From Elysia chlorotica (taxonomy: Eukaryota; Mollusca; Gastropoda; Plakobranchidae): a stretch of 64,000 nt of DNA. This document shows, in pieces, positions 48,566 through 63,500 of the stretch; position 1 is the first letter of the stretch, and each line of letters starts with the position of its first letter. The stretch is from NCBI GenBank assembly GCA_003991915.1, contig RQTK01000084.1, positions 351,214-415,213 on the forward strand, given 5' to 3'. The notes beneath the pieces are model-generated. The model saw only the letters and a program-made list of their open reading frames with translations. It was not told the origin of the DNA and ran no database searches. Made by a program: the position numbers and the translations under genes.

Positions 48566-51500
48566 CTAACCCTTTCCACCTAAAAGTGCAAGAACTGCCT
48601 CTTCTTCTCTTGCTATTGTCTGTGTTTCAACATCCTCATCATCATCTTCCTCTGGTTCACTGTTTTCTTCATCAGCAGACTCAGACCCTTCCTCATCATC
48701 ATCTGCTTCGTCTGCCTTCAACTTACGTCGTTTGCGCACTGGCCTAAAGAAATGGGTCAATAATGAAAATAAAACAAAGGGTTACAATCCATTGAAGTTC
48801 ATGCACTTCAATCAATTTGATTGTGTAAAATATTCATTACATTGGTGAGAGGATATGTAAATTAAATTAATTTCTTTTACTTTTTTTTTTCAAACTGAAG
48901 TTTATACAAAGACTCAATAACAGCCCCCATAGTGTCCTATGCATTTAGAGTAAAATATTACAATATATTGTTCATATAGAACTAGACTTATTCTCTACAG
49001 ATACTCAGTCAAAGCCATGTACATTTTCCCTGCGATGGAAGGAAAATTGACGACCAACAAGTACACTGTACATATCTAAAACACTAATTCCTAAAAAATC
49101 ATTAAAAAAGTATTTCTGGTTTGATAAACACTACATTCATTTAAACCTTTTCTGCCTCTTTCACATTATGTTATGTCTAGACTGTAAGGGGTATACTACA
49201 ACATACACAAGTACTCAAGTTCTCTTGACTTTACAAAATTTGACTTTTAACTATAAAAAAGGGGAAAAATTAATTTGATCACCAAAAAAATTAAAAAATG
49301 AATGTAGTTTCATGTGAATTGTAATAAATAAATATCAAAACATCTCTAAATTTGGGCCACTTCAGGCAAGATATAGATTTAGTCATCGGCATTGGAAGAC
49401 TCAGATATACCTCTACATTTCCTTTATCTTCTAAATCAAAATCAATATCACTTTCATATTCTATTTCCTCTCCCATCAATATGGTTATCCACATCTTTAT
49501 CTTCATTCATCAATCCCTCCAACAGTTGCAAGAGCAAACTGAAAGCCATTATAAAAAAAAATAAATAAATTAATATGTAACCATGCCTTCAGTTTAAGAA
49601 TCGTATACATTGTTAAGCTCAAGACAAAAATCTTTTACTTTGCCCGTTTCTTAAGTCACAACTACATGAATTTGTAAATCTTAGCAAACAGAAGTACTAA
49701 ACAGAACTTACTCCTCCTCAGAATCACTGTCTGTATCATCGCTTTCCATTTGGTCATTTCCTTCATTATCATCATCATCATCATCAGTTTCAGCACCCCC
49801 GTCTTCCATGGCACTATCATCTCTTTCATTCTCACAACTTCCAGAACCAAGAACAACTTCAGTCTCCTCAGCCTGAAACAAAGTAAATTTCATTAATTTT
49901 TAACTTGATTCACAAATATTTTTTTAATAAGAAAAGCTTATGAAGAACACGAAGTCAAGAACTAAAAGTGGGAGAAACTTATTAAAATTTTGTGCTATAG
50001 ATTGCACAAAACGTACATTTTGAAATTTTGTAAAAAAAATTGCTTGGGTTGCAAGTTCATTTTCAAACTGTTTAAAAAGGACTTGTTAATTCATAAGAAG
50101 TTAAAGACATTCAAAAATTGTATATAATGGGGATATAGTGTATACATGTAAAAGGCAGACCTGCCACACTCCAGGAACAGAAAATCTGCAAGATTCAGTT
50201 TGGAAAGACAGAGAGGTTTGTTTAGATGTGGATTTGTATCAGTCTTCGATCGGGAATATGACAAATCGAGGGTTCCAAAAAATATCGTAAATATACGAAA
50301 ATATAGATGTCCTTATTGCACATTAAAACAGTATTCATTAATGGATGTACGTTGCTGCCAATCAGTCCTATTGGCAAGCTTTAAATAGAATAGTGAAAGC
50401 TGTTTTCTGGATAACTTTAATACGGAAACAAAGATCATTGACAGAATTTTCAAGAGTGAAGAGAATTTTTACAAATTAGCCCAGGAATAGTATTTTCTTA
50501 ATTTCTTGTTCTTTAAATAATTTTCCTTGATATTTTAACATACAACCAACAATAGTGAATGTTAAGATGACTTTTTTTTATATTCCTTTTTTGTTGTTTT
50601 GTAACTGATATTAGCTTAAATTTTATAAAATACATACAATAAAAAAAAAGGTCCAAGAGGAATGCAGTCATTACCTAGTACAGTAAAATCAAGAATCTTG
50701 TACAGTATGTATAAAATCTTCCAGTAGAATGCAATAATGCCCCGTCTTCGGGGAGTAAGTGTGTGTGTCTGTGTCTATGTGAAATGGCAGCGATTGTGCC
50801 TAGCTATACAAAATGGTGTCCCTAGGGAAGAACATAAGCTTCCTACACAACAGGTCCTGATTTAAGCCCTGGCGTTTTCGCTTCCTACTGTCATGGTATC
50901 CCTGACCTGTCTCATGTGTAGCAGCACATAAAATTGTCAGACGTCAGTCTTGGGATCCGTCCAAAATATAGCCTATACAGTGCTGATCTTTTAAACTACT
51001 GTATATACCCTTTACTTTAAACCAACTTTTTACACACAATTTTTATGTTTTTACTATTCAGAGAGAAAAAGAAGTCACGGTTGCTACAAGTGTAATGCAT
51101 TAACTATCTCAGGACATCATGGGCACAATATAGCCGTAACCGTGCTAACGTGCCATAAAAACAAACTCACTCACTGTCTACAAACAGCAACAAAGACACT
51201 GTCTACTGATGCCAAGTGATCAAAATTGAGTGGTATATTTAAAGCATATTCAAAAGTAGACCAAAATTGTGCCAAGCGTCATCTAAATCTAATCTTTAAT
51301 CTAACTAGAGCTAGAAATCTAGATCTAAACGGTCCGATAGTCCATAGATTCTATATATTGGTAGGCGACTAAAAAGGTAGCATCTTAAAAAATTTAGTCT
51401 CAAATCGCTATGATAGAATTCGATACATAGTCATTGAAATTTTTAAAAGTAGACACAATCTAATTTAATTGTATTATAGAGAGCTCTATGCGATCATATT

Positions 51501-54500
51501 AATTTCCCATAGTCAATCTAGATTCTAGCTTTAGATCTATATATATATAATGCTGCAGTGTACATCTTTGTCCCAAACAAGTTCGTTTTTATTCATGTTT
51601 TTAATTTTTTCACAGACAGGCCTAGTCAGTTTTAACAAGCCACTAAAATCAAAGTACTAACCCTATCTCGTACTCTGTGTGAGTGTGTGTGAGAGAGATA
51701 GATAGAGAGAGAGAGAAATGCGACCACCTTCCCCTCCCCATTTCCCTTTCATGTTTTACTTTCAGTTTCGGGGAAATTGAAAGTTCCGAGAAAACTAAAA
51801 GTTAGCTTAGCTACTCTGCATGTTCGAACAACGGCTCCCGTCCCCTCTTGCTTTCTTATGGTTTTCTTTGTTACCAAGAAAGCACGCACTGCATAGAATG
51901 GTAATTTTTCCACGACGATTAATCCAAGTGATTTTTTTACCTTTTCTACAGAATAAAATATAAAAGCGAATAACAGATCTAATCAACGTACTTCTACTCG
52001 CAGGTTACTAAAACTACTTCACTGATTTTAAGTCAATGCGTCACTGTGGTCTTTAATCTAGAAACAAATTCGAGTTGGGAAACATTTTGCTAATCATTAT
52101 CAATGTCTTATAATTACAGTAAAACATGCCTACAGAGAGATTTTCCGGCCCAGAAGAAAAGTCCCGCTGTAGGCAAGCTCCCGCAATAGGGAAGCAAAGG
52201 GAAGTTAGCGAAACATTATCAACAATATTGCCTCCCTTGCATAACAATAAAATAAACGTGACTATTGGGCCGTAGGCACTGTTTTTATATTACTATTATT
52301 ATTTTTTTTTGCGTTTTTGTTGTTTTTTGTTTCTTTCTTTCTTGTTTTTTTAATACACTTTTCACTTTTGATAAAAGTGGTCTGGTTTGAATTGTCCTTT
52401 GTTGATAGCTGACAGGATTGGTTCTTTATCTCTCAAGAAGGTGTACAAAGTACCAGATGAAATCTCATAGTCTGCAAATCTGGGCTTTCGTTTTTTTCTT
52501 CCTGCCAACTTCGTTGATTATTTCAGAGTTCTTTTCAATCGAAAAACATTTCCTTTTGTTAGAAGCCATCTTCTTCTTCAGTCGTATGTAAAAATGGCGT
52601 CCTGTATTTTAATTTGTATAGCTAGTAGAAAGTAGGAATTAATGCCGTAAAATTTGCCTTCTGGATTGTATATTTGTATAGACTATTGCTAGTGGAAATT
52701 AGGACATAGGACTAGGAGTGATCATGAATGCGTGTTTCGAGATGAAGGATCGTAACGAAATGAACAGTCCAACTTGGCCCATGTCCCTACACACATAGAC
52801 CTAACGCATCTCACCCCCTTCTCCCCTCTCCCCACCCCGATCGATTACGACCATTCTTTTGTTTGCGTTGTTCAACTTGTGTAACAGACTAGCACCGACA
52901 ATCATCCCTCGATTTCACTTAGGCTAGGCTTAGTACCTATGGTCATAATTATGTAGATCTAGAATGTGCCTCTCCGTCTCACAGCCACGCACAGTCTTGA
53001 CTGGTAAGATAACATTACGCCTATCCCCCAACCCTCTCTTCCCTTCCCCACCCCTAGTCCCACAGTGTAGCCGTGCAAACCATGAAGTGAACCCATCCCA
53101 CGCGGCTGTGGTTATGCTAGGGCGTGGAAAACAAAACAATGCCATTCTTTATTCTTCCTCTACAGCTCACCCAAACTCTCCCGCTGTATCCATGTTCGGC
53201 CCTGTCCCTGCCCCGTTATATCAACGCACAGGTCATAGAGCTTATATAGAAGAAAAAACGGGGCTACTTCCAAGGTCCCGCTATATGCAGCGGGTGCCGA
53301 TGGCTGAGGACAAAGATTCATAACTGCGCGTTATTCTTAAGAAGAACCAAACTAGACCTAGAAGAACTCCTTGATCTAGCTGCACGGGTGGGTGGATGAT
53401 TCAAGGGAAGTACTGACTGTTCAGTGTCATTCATAGACTAAAAAGAGCCCGAGGAGACGAAAAAAGTGAGGCTCGAAAAAAATCATAATCCTTCCCAAAA
53501 AATCGGAAAAGGCAAAATTTCCAGGGAAAAACGAAATGATTCCCATTTAATCGGAATTAATGGCAGGTCTGAAAAAGGTTTCCTTAAAAATACCATAGAT
53601 GTATGGAAACACATTTAAAGATTATTGCTAAAAGCAGCTAAGGATCCCTTAATAAGTTTCATCCTTTCGCTAACCTCCTGTCCTCGCTTCTCCAGTTCTG
53701 CCAGTCTTCTTTTTTCCTTTTCTTTCAACCGCTTTTCCTGGAAAAATATAAATGCAGTTCATTATTTGCCATTTAAATTTTAAATATAAAAAGAAAAAAT
53801 CATGCGAATGATAGTTACAACAAGAGCAAGCAGCAAACTAGACTTCAAAATACAAACTTAACATTCAAATCAACAAAATCTTTTACAAATCTTTTGTTTT
53901 TGCCATAAAGCTTATTTTGGTTTTGTAAAGTATCATATTGATTTCTTGACAACTATCCTGTGAAGATAATGGTTTGCAAGAATCCTAATTCACAAGATAC
54001 AATTTACAAGTTACATAATTAAAAAGATATTAAGGTTAGGATACAAAATGTTACCACTGGGGAGTTCAATCTTAAAGTGAAGAAGAAATTCTGGCTCAGT
54101 TTTTTCTTTTCCTTAATAAATTTGTGTGGGAAAACATTTATGTAAACAACAGTGGAGTTTGGTAGGGACTTTTCAGAGCAAATGTTTCCATTAAGAAAGT
54201 TTATTTTCATTGAATTTCACTAATCTTTTCATGGTCCATTTCAGTTACCTACCCTGTGCATCTCTCTGATGCGCCTTCGATGCTCCTCTTTGTCCAATCT
54301 GTCCTGATCCCTCATCCTTTTCTTTGCTGCGTCTATGTTTAGGCCTTGCTCCTCATCCCCACTCTCCTCCTTCTCTACCTTCATATAAAATATAAAAAAA
54401 ATGTTCACATCAGAAACTCATTTTTGAGTTGGTTGTGCAACAACATTCTTATAAATGATATGGCATTGAAAAGAGGGTCACCATGTTAATGGGTATACAA

Positions 54501-57500
54501 AAGCTCCAACAAGAAAGCAAAGCTCTCTTCTAGTTTAATATCTTTTAGGTTCCAAGAAAGATCCTATATTGCGATAGGATCCCATAGCAGGATACCCGAC
54601 CTTGGTCAGTCACATAATACTGGCGCCAACCCAATCAGTAGGGATAAGGTGTGGGGGTCAGAGAAAAGATCTAACTCCCCCCAAAATATGAGATTAAACA
54701 AATAGATCCAAACTGTCTAATGAAAATATTTGCTGCAGTTCTTTGGAAACTAAATCAAAACATAAAGATAAAGTACAATTTAAAACAACAGGAGCATTTG
54801 GAAGGATGGCTTAAATTTCTAAATTGGTAGCTCTCTTCTTACATTTGAGAGTCCATCCCCACACTTCTGACTATCCTAAGTTTATTCAATGTGAACAAAA
54901 CCCACTTTAAAATCATTTGTGAACTGAGAAGTAAATCCCTTTACCTGAAGCACAACTTAGTTAATAATAATACATAAATAATATGGAGGTGACTCTAATA
55001 ACTATATCAATTTTAAGGAGGTACTCATTTGTTTAAGAATCCAATGACTAGTTCTTCATGAAATTTAAGGCACATTTTTTTAAAGCTTAATATATATAAA
55101 GGAACCATTCATACATTTCCCTCCTCATCAAACATGACACGCTTGGTATATTTCAAAAGCTTGAGCTTCTCCTTTGCCCTTGATTTTTTCTTTCTCGATG
55201 TGCCATCATCAACAAGCGCTACCTGCAAAGAAGAAAGAAAATAATGATCATCTGAGTGCAAAGAAAAAAAATCTTGAATTCAAAATACCCTAGGCTCCTG
55301 AACAGAGCTGACACTCTCCACCTGATCGACCATTTTCTCTAGACCTATAACTGGGTACAGGAGTCCGTCGAAATCTAGATCTAGGGCTAACTTCAATATT
55401 ATCTTCACTTAAGTCCTCCGAATCTGACTCAGAGTCATTATCTGGATAATAAACATCCAAATCTAATTCATCTGCATCAGAATCATCAATCAAATCATGT
55501 ACATTATCAGCTAATAGTCTAGGTCTACATCGCATAAAGCCTAAAAGTCCAGGCTCAGAAAGGGCTCGCTTCATTTTGATTTCCTGTGATACACAAGTGT
55601 CTAAATCCTCAAAGAAAATGAAAGTTTGTAGAATAACATCACCTTACTCATTCAGGGCAGAATGCCATTCCGATTGTACCGGGGTACCAGGCATACGGTC
55701 TCATAGGGTTAAAATTATCATTGGTAGTCATCTTCATAACAGCTCTTATGGCAATTCTTCTTTTAACATAGTATTAGTAAGCTCCCATTTATATAAGACA
55801 AAATCCACTACACTTTTTTTCTTTTTACTGGTAAACATAACTATTTTTGCTCTTTTGGTTTCATGTACACGCATTATTATTAAGTGTTAACAGATCCAAC
55901 TGTATGAGTCAAATTATCAACAAATTATTACATATTACTATATTATTTTAACTTTGGTTTTTTGTGACAGTTTTATTTATTCTAGGGTCGTTCACTGATG
56001 AAAAAAAGAACAGAGAAAGTTACGCTGAAGTAGGAGGAGTGAAACTAAGAGAAAAAAAACCCTGATCTCATCCCTCTTACTGTGCATCCAAGTCTGTACA
56101 GTTGACAAGCAGCGATGAGAGAGATTTGAATTATTCAAAGTTATTCTATAAGAGAGAACTAATTGATAAACCGATTATACTGAAAGTAAGACAAAAAATT
56201 AAATGTTCTAAGACATGTAATTAGTATATGGTTTTTATATGACTCAAAGAGAGAAGACAGTGGTAAACCTATTATAATTGTGACGTTGATTTAATGAATT
56301 TGGTCTCTGTTATAGGTCAATTGCTGAAAAATTATAATTCACACCATCTATTCAACATTATCAAAATAAAGATTACCAGCAATTTTTTGTAGAAACGCGA
56401 TAATTTAACTTTATTGATAAACGGCCTATCTGAGATTTAAAAATACAACTCACGAATGTCAAGATCTAAACCAGTACTTGACAATTATCTAGATCTATAA
56501 TGGATTTCAATAACAGCGTTTACAGGCAAGAAGTATAAACACTCCTCTCTCTGCAAAAAACATAAATCAATCCTCTTTCACTCTACCACACTCTGTTCTT
56601 ATATACAAAAGGCACAGATCTACTCTAGAAAACTCTAGGCCTAGAAGCTCAAAAAATTTCTGGAATCTTAGATTACATTATTGTTATATAACACTAGGCC
56701 TACACACCCAAGGCCTCTTCAATGTATGCACACTGTTTTAGGGAATTTCAAAAAGTTTGCACAGGTAAAAGTTATTATATTGAGACAGAAGATGTTTAGA
56801 TCAATACAAAAAGGTGCTAGCACAAGAGCGTATCAACTCCCACAAAATGTGTGCAGCGTGATGGGAAAAGGCTAATTAAACTTCGAGTAATTTCTAGTAC
56901 TTTCTTCAAGCCAGTCGCAACCGATTTGGTGAACATTACTAAGTAGCAGCCTACGCGCAAGAAATGTCACAATATTGCAAGTTAGACAAAAAATTCAATG
57001 TTCCAGATTTGAATTATTAGAACTCAAAAAACATATTTGATAATTGTTCTAGAAACCAGAGTGACATTGTTGCAATGGATTTTTAAAAAAGTATTATCCA
57101 AGCTAAGGAGTTGTCTTGAAACTATGGTTTCCTAATTTATCCTGAAATCTGACACCTCTGTCACTAAAAAGGGTTGGAAAAACAAGGATTACCATTCTGT
57201 ATAATCTCTAATAAAAGCTGTGATGGAAGGAAATAAAAAAAGCTAGGCATACGGTCTCATAGGGTTGAAATTATAATTGGTAGTCAATATCTTCATAACA
57301 GCTCTTATGGCAATTCTTCTTTTAACATAGTATTAGTAAGCTACCATTTATATAAGACAAAATCCACTACACTTTTTTTCTTTTTACTGGTAAACATAAC
57401 TATTTTTGCTCTTTTGGTTTCATGTACACGCATTATTATTAAGTGTTAACAGATCCAACTGTATGAGTCAAATTATCAACAAATTATTACACATTACTAT

Positions 57501-60500
57501 ATTATTTTAACCTCGGTTTTTTGTGACAGTTTTATTAATTCAAGAAGTTTACATTATGTGTTAATCTATTACTAGGGTTGTTCATTGATGAAAAAATGAA
57601 CAGAGAAAGTTACGCTGAAGTAGGAGGAGTGAAACTAAGAGAAAAAAAAACCTGATCTCATCCCTCAAACTGTGCATCCAAGTCTGTACAGTTGACAAGC
57701 AACAATGAGAGAGATTTGAATTATTCAAAGTTAATCTATAAGAGAGAACTAATTGATAAACCGATTACACTTAAAGTAAGACAAAAAATTAAATGTTCTA
57801 AGACATGTAATTAGTATATGGTTTTTATATGACTCAAAGAGAGAACACAGTGGTAAACCGATTATACTTGTGACGTTGATTTAATGAATTTGGTCTCTGT
57901 TATAGGTCGATTGCTGAAAAATTATAATTCACCTAGACTCGGACCCACTATCGATTCAAAATTAACAAAATCAACATTACCCGAAATCTTTTTTAGATAC
58001 GTGATAATTTAACTTTATTGATAAACGACTTTCTGAGGGTTAATAATACAACTCACCAGTGTCAATATCTAAACTAGTACTTGACAATTATCTAGATCTA
58101 TAATAGATTTCAATAACAGCGTCTACAGGCAAGATATTACAGAGGTATAAACACTCCTCTCTCCACAAAATACATCAATCGATCCCCTTTCACTCTACCG
58201 CGCTCTGCTCACATATGCTCTAGAAAACTCTAGGCCTAGAAGCTAAAGAAATTTCCGGGATCTTAGATTACATTATTGTTACATAACACTAGACCTACCC
58301 AAGGCCTCTTTCATGTATGACACTATTTTAGGGAACTTTGAAAAGTTTGCACAGGTAAAAGCTATTATATTGAGACAAAAGATGTGTAGATAACTTAATA
58401 CAAAAGGTGCTGGCACAAGAGCGAATCAACCCGCACAACATGTGTGCAGCGAGTTGGAAAAGGCTAATTTAACTTCGAGTAATTTCTAGTACTTTCTTCA
58501 AGCCAGTCGCAACAGATTTGGTGAACACTACTATGTAGCAGCTTATGCGGAAGAAATGTCACAATACTGCAAGTAAGAAAAAAAAATTCTATGTTCCAGA
58601 ATTATTAGGACTCCAGAGCGACATTGTTGCAATGGATTTTTTTTTAAGTACTATCCAAGCTCAGGAGTTGTCTTGAAACTATGGTTTTCTAATTTATCCT
58701 GAAATCTTCTGACACCCCTGTCACTAAACAGGGTTGAAAAACAAGGATTACCATTCTGTCTAATCTTTAATAAAAGCACTGATTGAAGAAAATAAAAAAA
58801 AAAGCTATTAAATAAAAAGCTTCTTCAATAAATTTTTTTAAAGTTTTACTTGTTCATCTTCTCGTATCTCATGTTCCTCGGTGACATTCTTGATAACCTT
58901 GTAAATGCCACCATCATCTTTATTGTCCTCATCATTGTCATCATCCTCATCACTGATTACACCAAAGCTGAAGAAAAGAGCAAGCTTTCAAAAGTCTATA
59001 TTATATGAGGAGAAAGCTATTCTACAAAAACATGATAACAATGAAAAACATCTGCAAATCAAAGAAATGTACATATTAGATTCCTAAAACATATACAGAA
59101 TAAAACATCATTTTGCAGGAAAAAACATCAAATAATGAAGCAATATAATTCACATAAATCAAAAAAATCTAAAATTACAAACAATAGAACATTAAGGAAC
59201 AATTAATAGTAATGTTGGACAAAAATGTTGCTGCCTTTTCTTTGTTTTATCTCATTTTGATTAAATATATGCCATTTTATTTCATGTTTGATTAAAAACA
59301 TTTAACACCTACTTCAAAGTGGGACCGTCTTTTTTCATTTTCTTAAGGATTTTTTCCTTCTCTTCATCATCATCACTCTCTTCTTCTTCACTGGATGTGT
59401 TTTCATCATCATCCTTCTTGTCATCTTGATCTTGAGCAGACAATGAATCTTCTTTCGTACTCATAACCCCAACTTTTTTAGATTTTTCCAAGAATGGGAG
59501 CCTGGGTGCTTGAACAAGACCCAGAGATCTGCAGTATGAAAAAAAAAAATTTTATGATTGAAGATACAAAAAGAATTCGCATGTAACTAATGAATCTTCA
59601 AGGGCTTTGCCACTATTCCTACGTTTGAATAAAATATATGTGGCAACCAGGTTGAATCAGGTACAGATCGCTGATCCTCTTAAGTTCAAATTTTGACTTA
59701 CACCTGATTCAACCTGATTGCTTCACATATGCTTCCATGTGCTATAAAATATGAGTAAATACTACGTTTTCACACTTTAGAATAAAACATATACAGCCAT
59801 TCAAAATTGGTTGAAGAAGCCAAACTAATGGAAACCTCTTCAGAGATGCACACCCATGATGCATTTAGGTCTTAAATAAAAAATATTGAAAGTTAGCCCT
59901 ATGCAAAGTTGCAAGGAACAAAGTTACAATACAAATGTTTAGTCAAAACTTTTTTTTAAAAGTGTTCCATTTGTAATACTGCAAATTAAAATGCACCTCA
60001 ATTCTAACTCTTTATGAGGATGATTTCACCTTCACCTAAAAAAACAAACCTGTGTTCTGTTTGTAAAAATAGACTAATCACAACAAAAGAAAAAGAAATA
60101 CTCACGCTGCAAATGCTTCAGCATCCACACTTTCAAAGCTTGGTTTGTCAAGGACATATAGAGTCTTCATCACTGACAAAAATGCCTGTAGAGTTATTAC
60201 CAGAAGTTTTCAAACTATGAGTTTCAGCCAATATAATATAAACATATAAACATGACAGGCACTTGGACATACTGTTCAACTCAAACATGATTATATTTGT
60301 GTTTGTGTTTGCTCAGTGATAAACACAAAATGATAGTTCAATTTATTGCCAAAATTACCACATCATTAATTATGAAAATCTTAAATCTAGTGTATTTACT
60401 TGTGGCTATTGCATGTTTTTTGTTAATAGCTTTTAACATGAGGCAATTCAATTCCTTTTGTTGTTGTTAGCAACAATTTAGGTATGGTCACATAAAGCAT

Positions 60501-63500
60501 TAACAAAAGAGCTCAATATTATATACATAAGTGAAGATTCAATTGTACCCACCTTCTGTGCACTGTCTTTCATATCTTTCTCTGATGCGCATATACTCTC
60601 CAACTTCTTTGTCACATCAAACACTCTTTTTTTGCTAACCCTTGAGTCGAAAAAATTTTGGAGGAAACATTCTTGTTTTATTTTCATAAATAAAATTATC
60701 AGACACAAGAAGCATTTTTAAATTGATCCTATACCATCATAATTGAAACCAACATTATTTCCATGCTTTACTCAATGACATAGTAAATGACTTATTTGGA
60801 CAATTTTATCTAAAGCCTTTCACCAGCTTTGATCATTTAGGCAATACTCAGTTGTTGGTTCTGTGTAGAATGTTCAAACCTGATTTTGTGATAAGCCTAA
60901 AGCACATGTATATCCAGTTTTTGATTCGCCTCTTTCTATGGAAATGTTGATTTGCCTCTACCTAAAGAATCTTTGGCACAATGGTTGGAACCTTTGGAAC
61001 TGAGGTTCTTGAGTCACAGCCAAAGTAAAGTGCGGCAAGTAAAGTAATGGCAACCCACCTCATAAATGCTGTTTTCTAAATACAATTGGCACTTATACTC
61101 TTAGTTCCCCAATGTCTAAGAGCATGGAACCAGCTCTACTTTTTACAGTGGAATTGTTAATTTGCCTCTACCTATATTTCTGCAGTCCATAAGTTTAGTT
61201 GGAATGAATGCATTTTTTCAAAGGGAAGTTATCATGCTTTCAACATGTCAAGAAACTGTTTTAAAACTGAATTTAAAATTTTACACTCTTTCAAAGACAT
61301 TTACCATATTAGACTTACTTGAGTTTAACAATTGGAATTTTCCTCTTCCTCAGATCCTCTACCATTTTGTCCTCCTCTGAGGGAAGCAGAACAAGTAAAG
61401 CTTCCCCTGATTTCTCATACCTGCAGTGAAATGTCATGCAGCATCAATAATAATATTAATAAAAATTAATAATGATAACAATATTTCTCTAATCAATTTG
61501 GGTACATTTCTAAAGTTCCAACTTCAAAAAAAAAACAACAGTACACACAATCTGCCAGGAGAATTCCATTGAAAAGCTAACCTTGCAGTGCGACCAACTC
61601 GATGAATGTAGGTATCTGTGTTCTCTGGCTTGTCCATTTGTACCACCCAGTTAACTACAGGGAAATCTGAGCAGACACAACAAAATAAATTAAAGAATGG
61701 ACAAAGACAACAAAAATATAACCTGTGACACCTAGTTGAGAGAGGAAAATATTAGCAAACAAAACATAATAACAATTAAGAGAAAATAAAGTGTACTCCG
61801 TTCACTACAGGAAACATACTGGTAGCAAATAAAGATCGCCCCAGCCCCCCCCCCATATAAATACATACATAAATAAATGCAACTTTCCCCCGCAAATGTT
61901 TTCAAATTAGGGATTCATTAAAAAAAATCTCTGATGTATTCAATGCAATCTTGTCTTATTTTAACAACTTTAAAACTCTAAGAGAAAAGTTTTAAAGAAC
62001 AGACATATTCTAATATCTTAATATCACACTAATTGCTAACTGCTAATTTTTTACCCTACACAAACATAAAAAAAAAACAACAACAGCTTTAAAGCAGACT
62101 CTGGAAAGAATGATTTACTGACCAAGCCCTCGAGCTGCCACATCTGTGGCTAACAGCACCGCATGCTGCTTCCTAGAAAAGTTGTGGTAGACCTCCATCC
62201 TCTGGTGCTGCTTCATGTGTCCGTGAAGACACAAAACTGTAAGGCCTGGATGCATTTTCCTCAGCACCTGGTACAGGTAGCGAGTCTGGGCAAACATATT
62301 AACAACGCCTTTAAAAAAAAGGGAAGCTAAACAGAGTGATACCAACTGGAAATTGAACATTTAAAAGATTTGGGCACATTAAAATGAACGAAAAAAGGTC
62401 ATTATAAAAAATGTATGATCGCAATCTTAGCCAAAGAAGATTAAAAAAGCCATATAGAGAGAGGGTAGCAAGAGGCAAAAGAAATCGAAAACACAAAATT
62501 TCTCAACCCTTGTTGATACCAGAGTGTGCTGGTGAAAACACATCAGACCATATGATAAAAGAAGGAAAATATTTTTTAGCAGGCCTTTCCACAAACATAA
62601 CTAAATGAGTAGTCATCTAACAAGACGAGTCTGGTTTTGCTTTAGAAATAGAAATATACAGTAAAACTCGGTAATAACGAGATTTCTTGTTTTTCTTTAT
62701 GACTCGTTATAGCAAGGGTTCTCACTATTCCCAAAATAAGACTCCGAGAGGATTTCCTTGAAATAGGAAAATTGTGCGTCTAACACATTACCATGTTTTT
62801 CCATGTATACCCTTTTTATATTACAATATACATGTAGTGTTTGACGGGAGGCACAAACTCTTCTAGATCCTGACCTATCTTTTACACATGCCATGTGTCT
62901 TCTTGTTGTTTATGTTTATTTTACTTTTACCAGGATAGATGGTTATATTCTCTACTATAATTCAATTATTGAGTTTCATATTTATATAAGCCTAGCCTTA
63001 TCAATACTAGGGATGGGCTTGGCTGTTCCACTGTCTAGCATTGCATTAGGCAATTTTTTTTTCCTGTAATAATAGAACAAATTGTTAGGTAAAAACTGAA
63101 AAATGGGGTTATCACTAGTGACAGTGACGTTAAGGAAAGGTGAGGGGACAGTTATTGGGATGAGGCATAGGTGAATTACCACATGTGTGCAGTTTTGAGG
63201 TGAAAGAATAAGATGTTTACATTTTGGAGCCATTTTTCCTTCATTATTAGCAGGGTTATCTGGGTTAGGTTCTCATTATTTCCAAAGTAAATTATAGGAC
63301 ACAAATAGAGAGAAAAACAGGGATTTTGAAACATATTATTTCAACAGTTCTTGTATTTCAAGATTTTAAAAATGGGGACCACTGTACCAAGAAAAGTTTA
63401 TAAAAAAATTCGACTGCTATATCACTCAACCTTTTCCTTCCTTATTTGACAGCCAAAAAGACTGACTTCAAATTTTAAGTTGGCAAGTCTAATATTACCT

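Noticed and set aside
52964..53323. 119-codon plus-strand frame
   Set aside because: Pro/Ser-rich without recognisable motifs, in a repeat-rich DDX10 intron next to a transposon relic.
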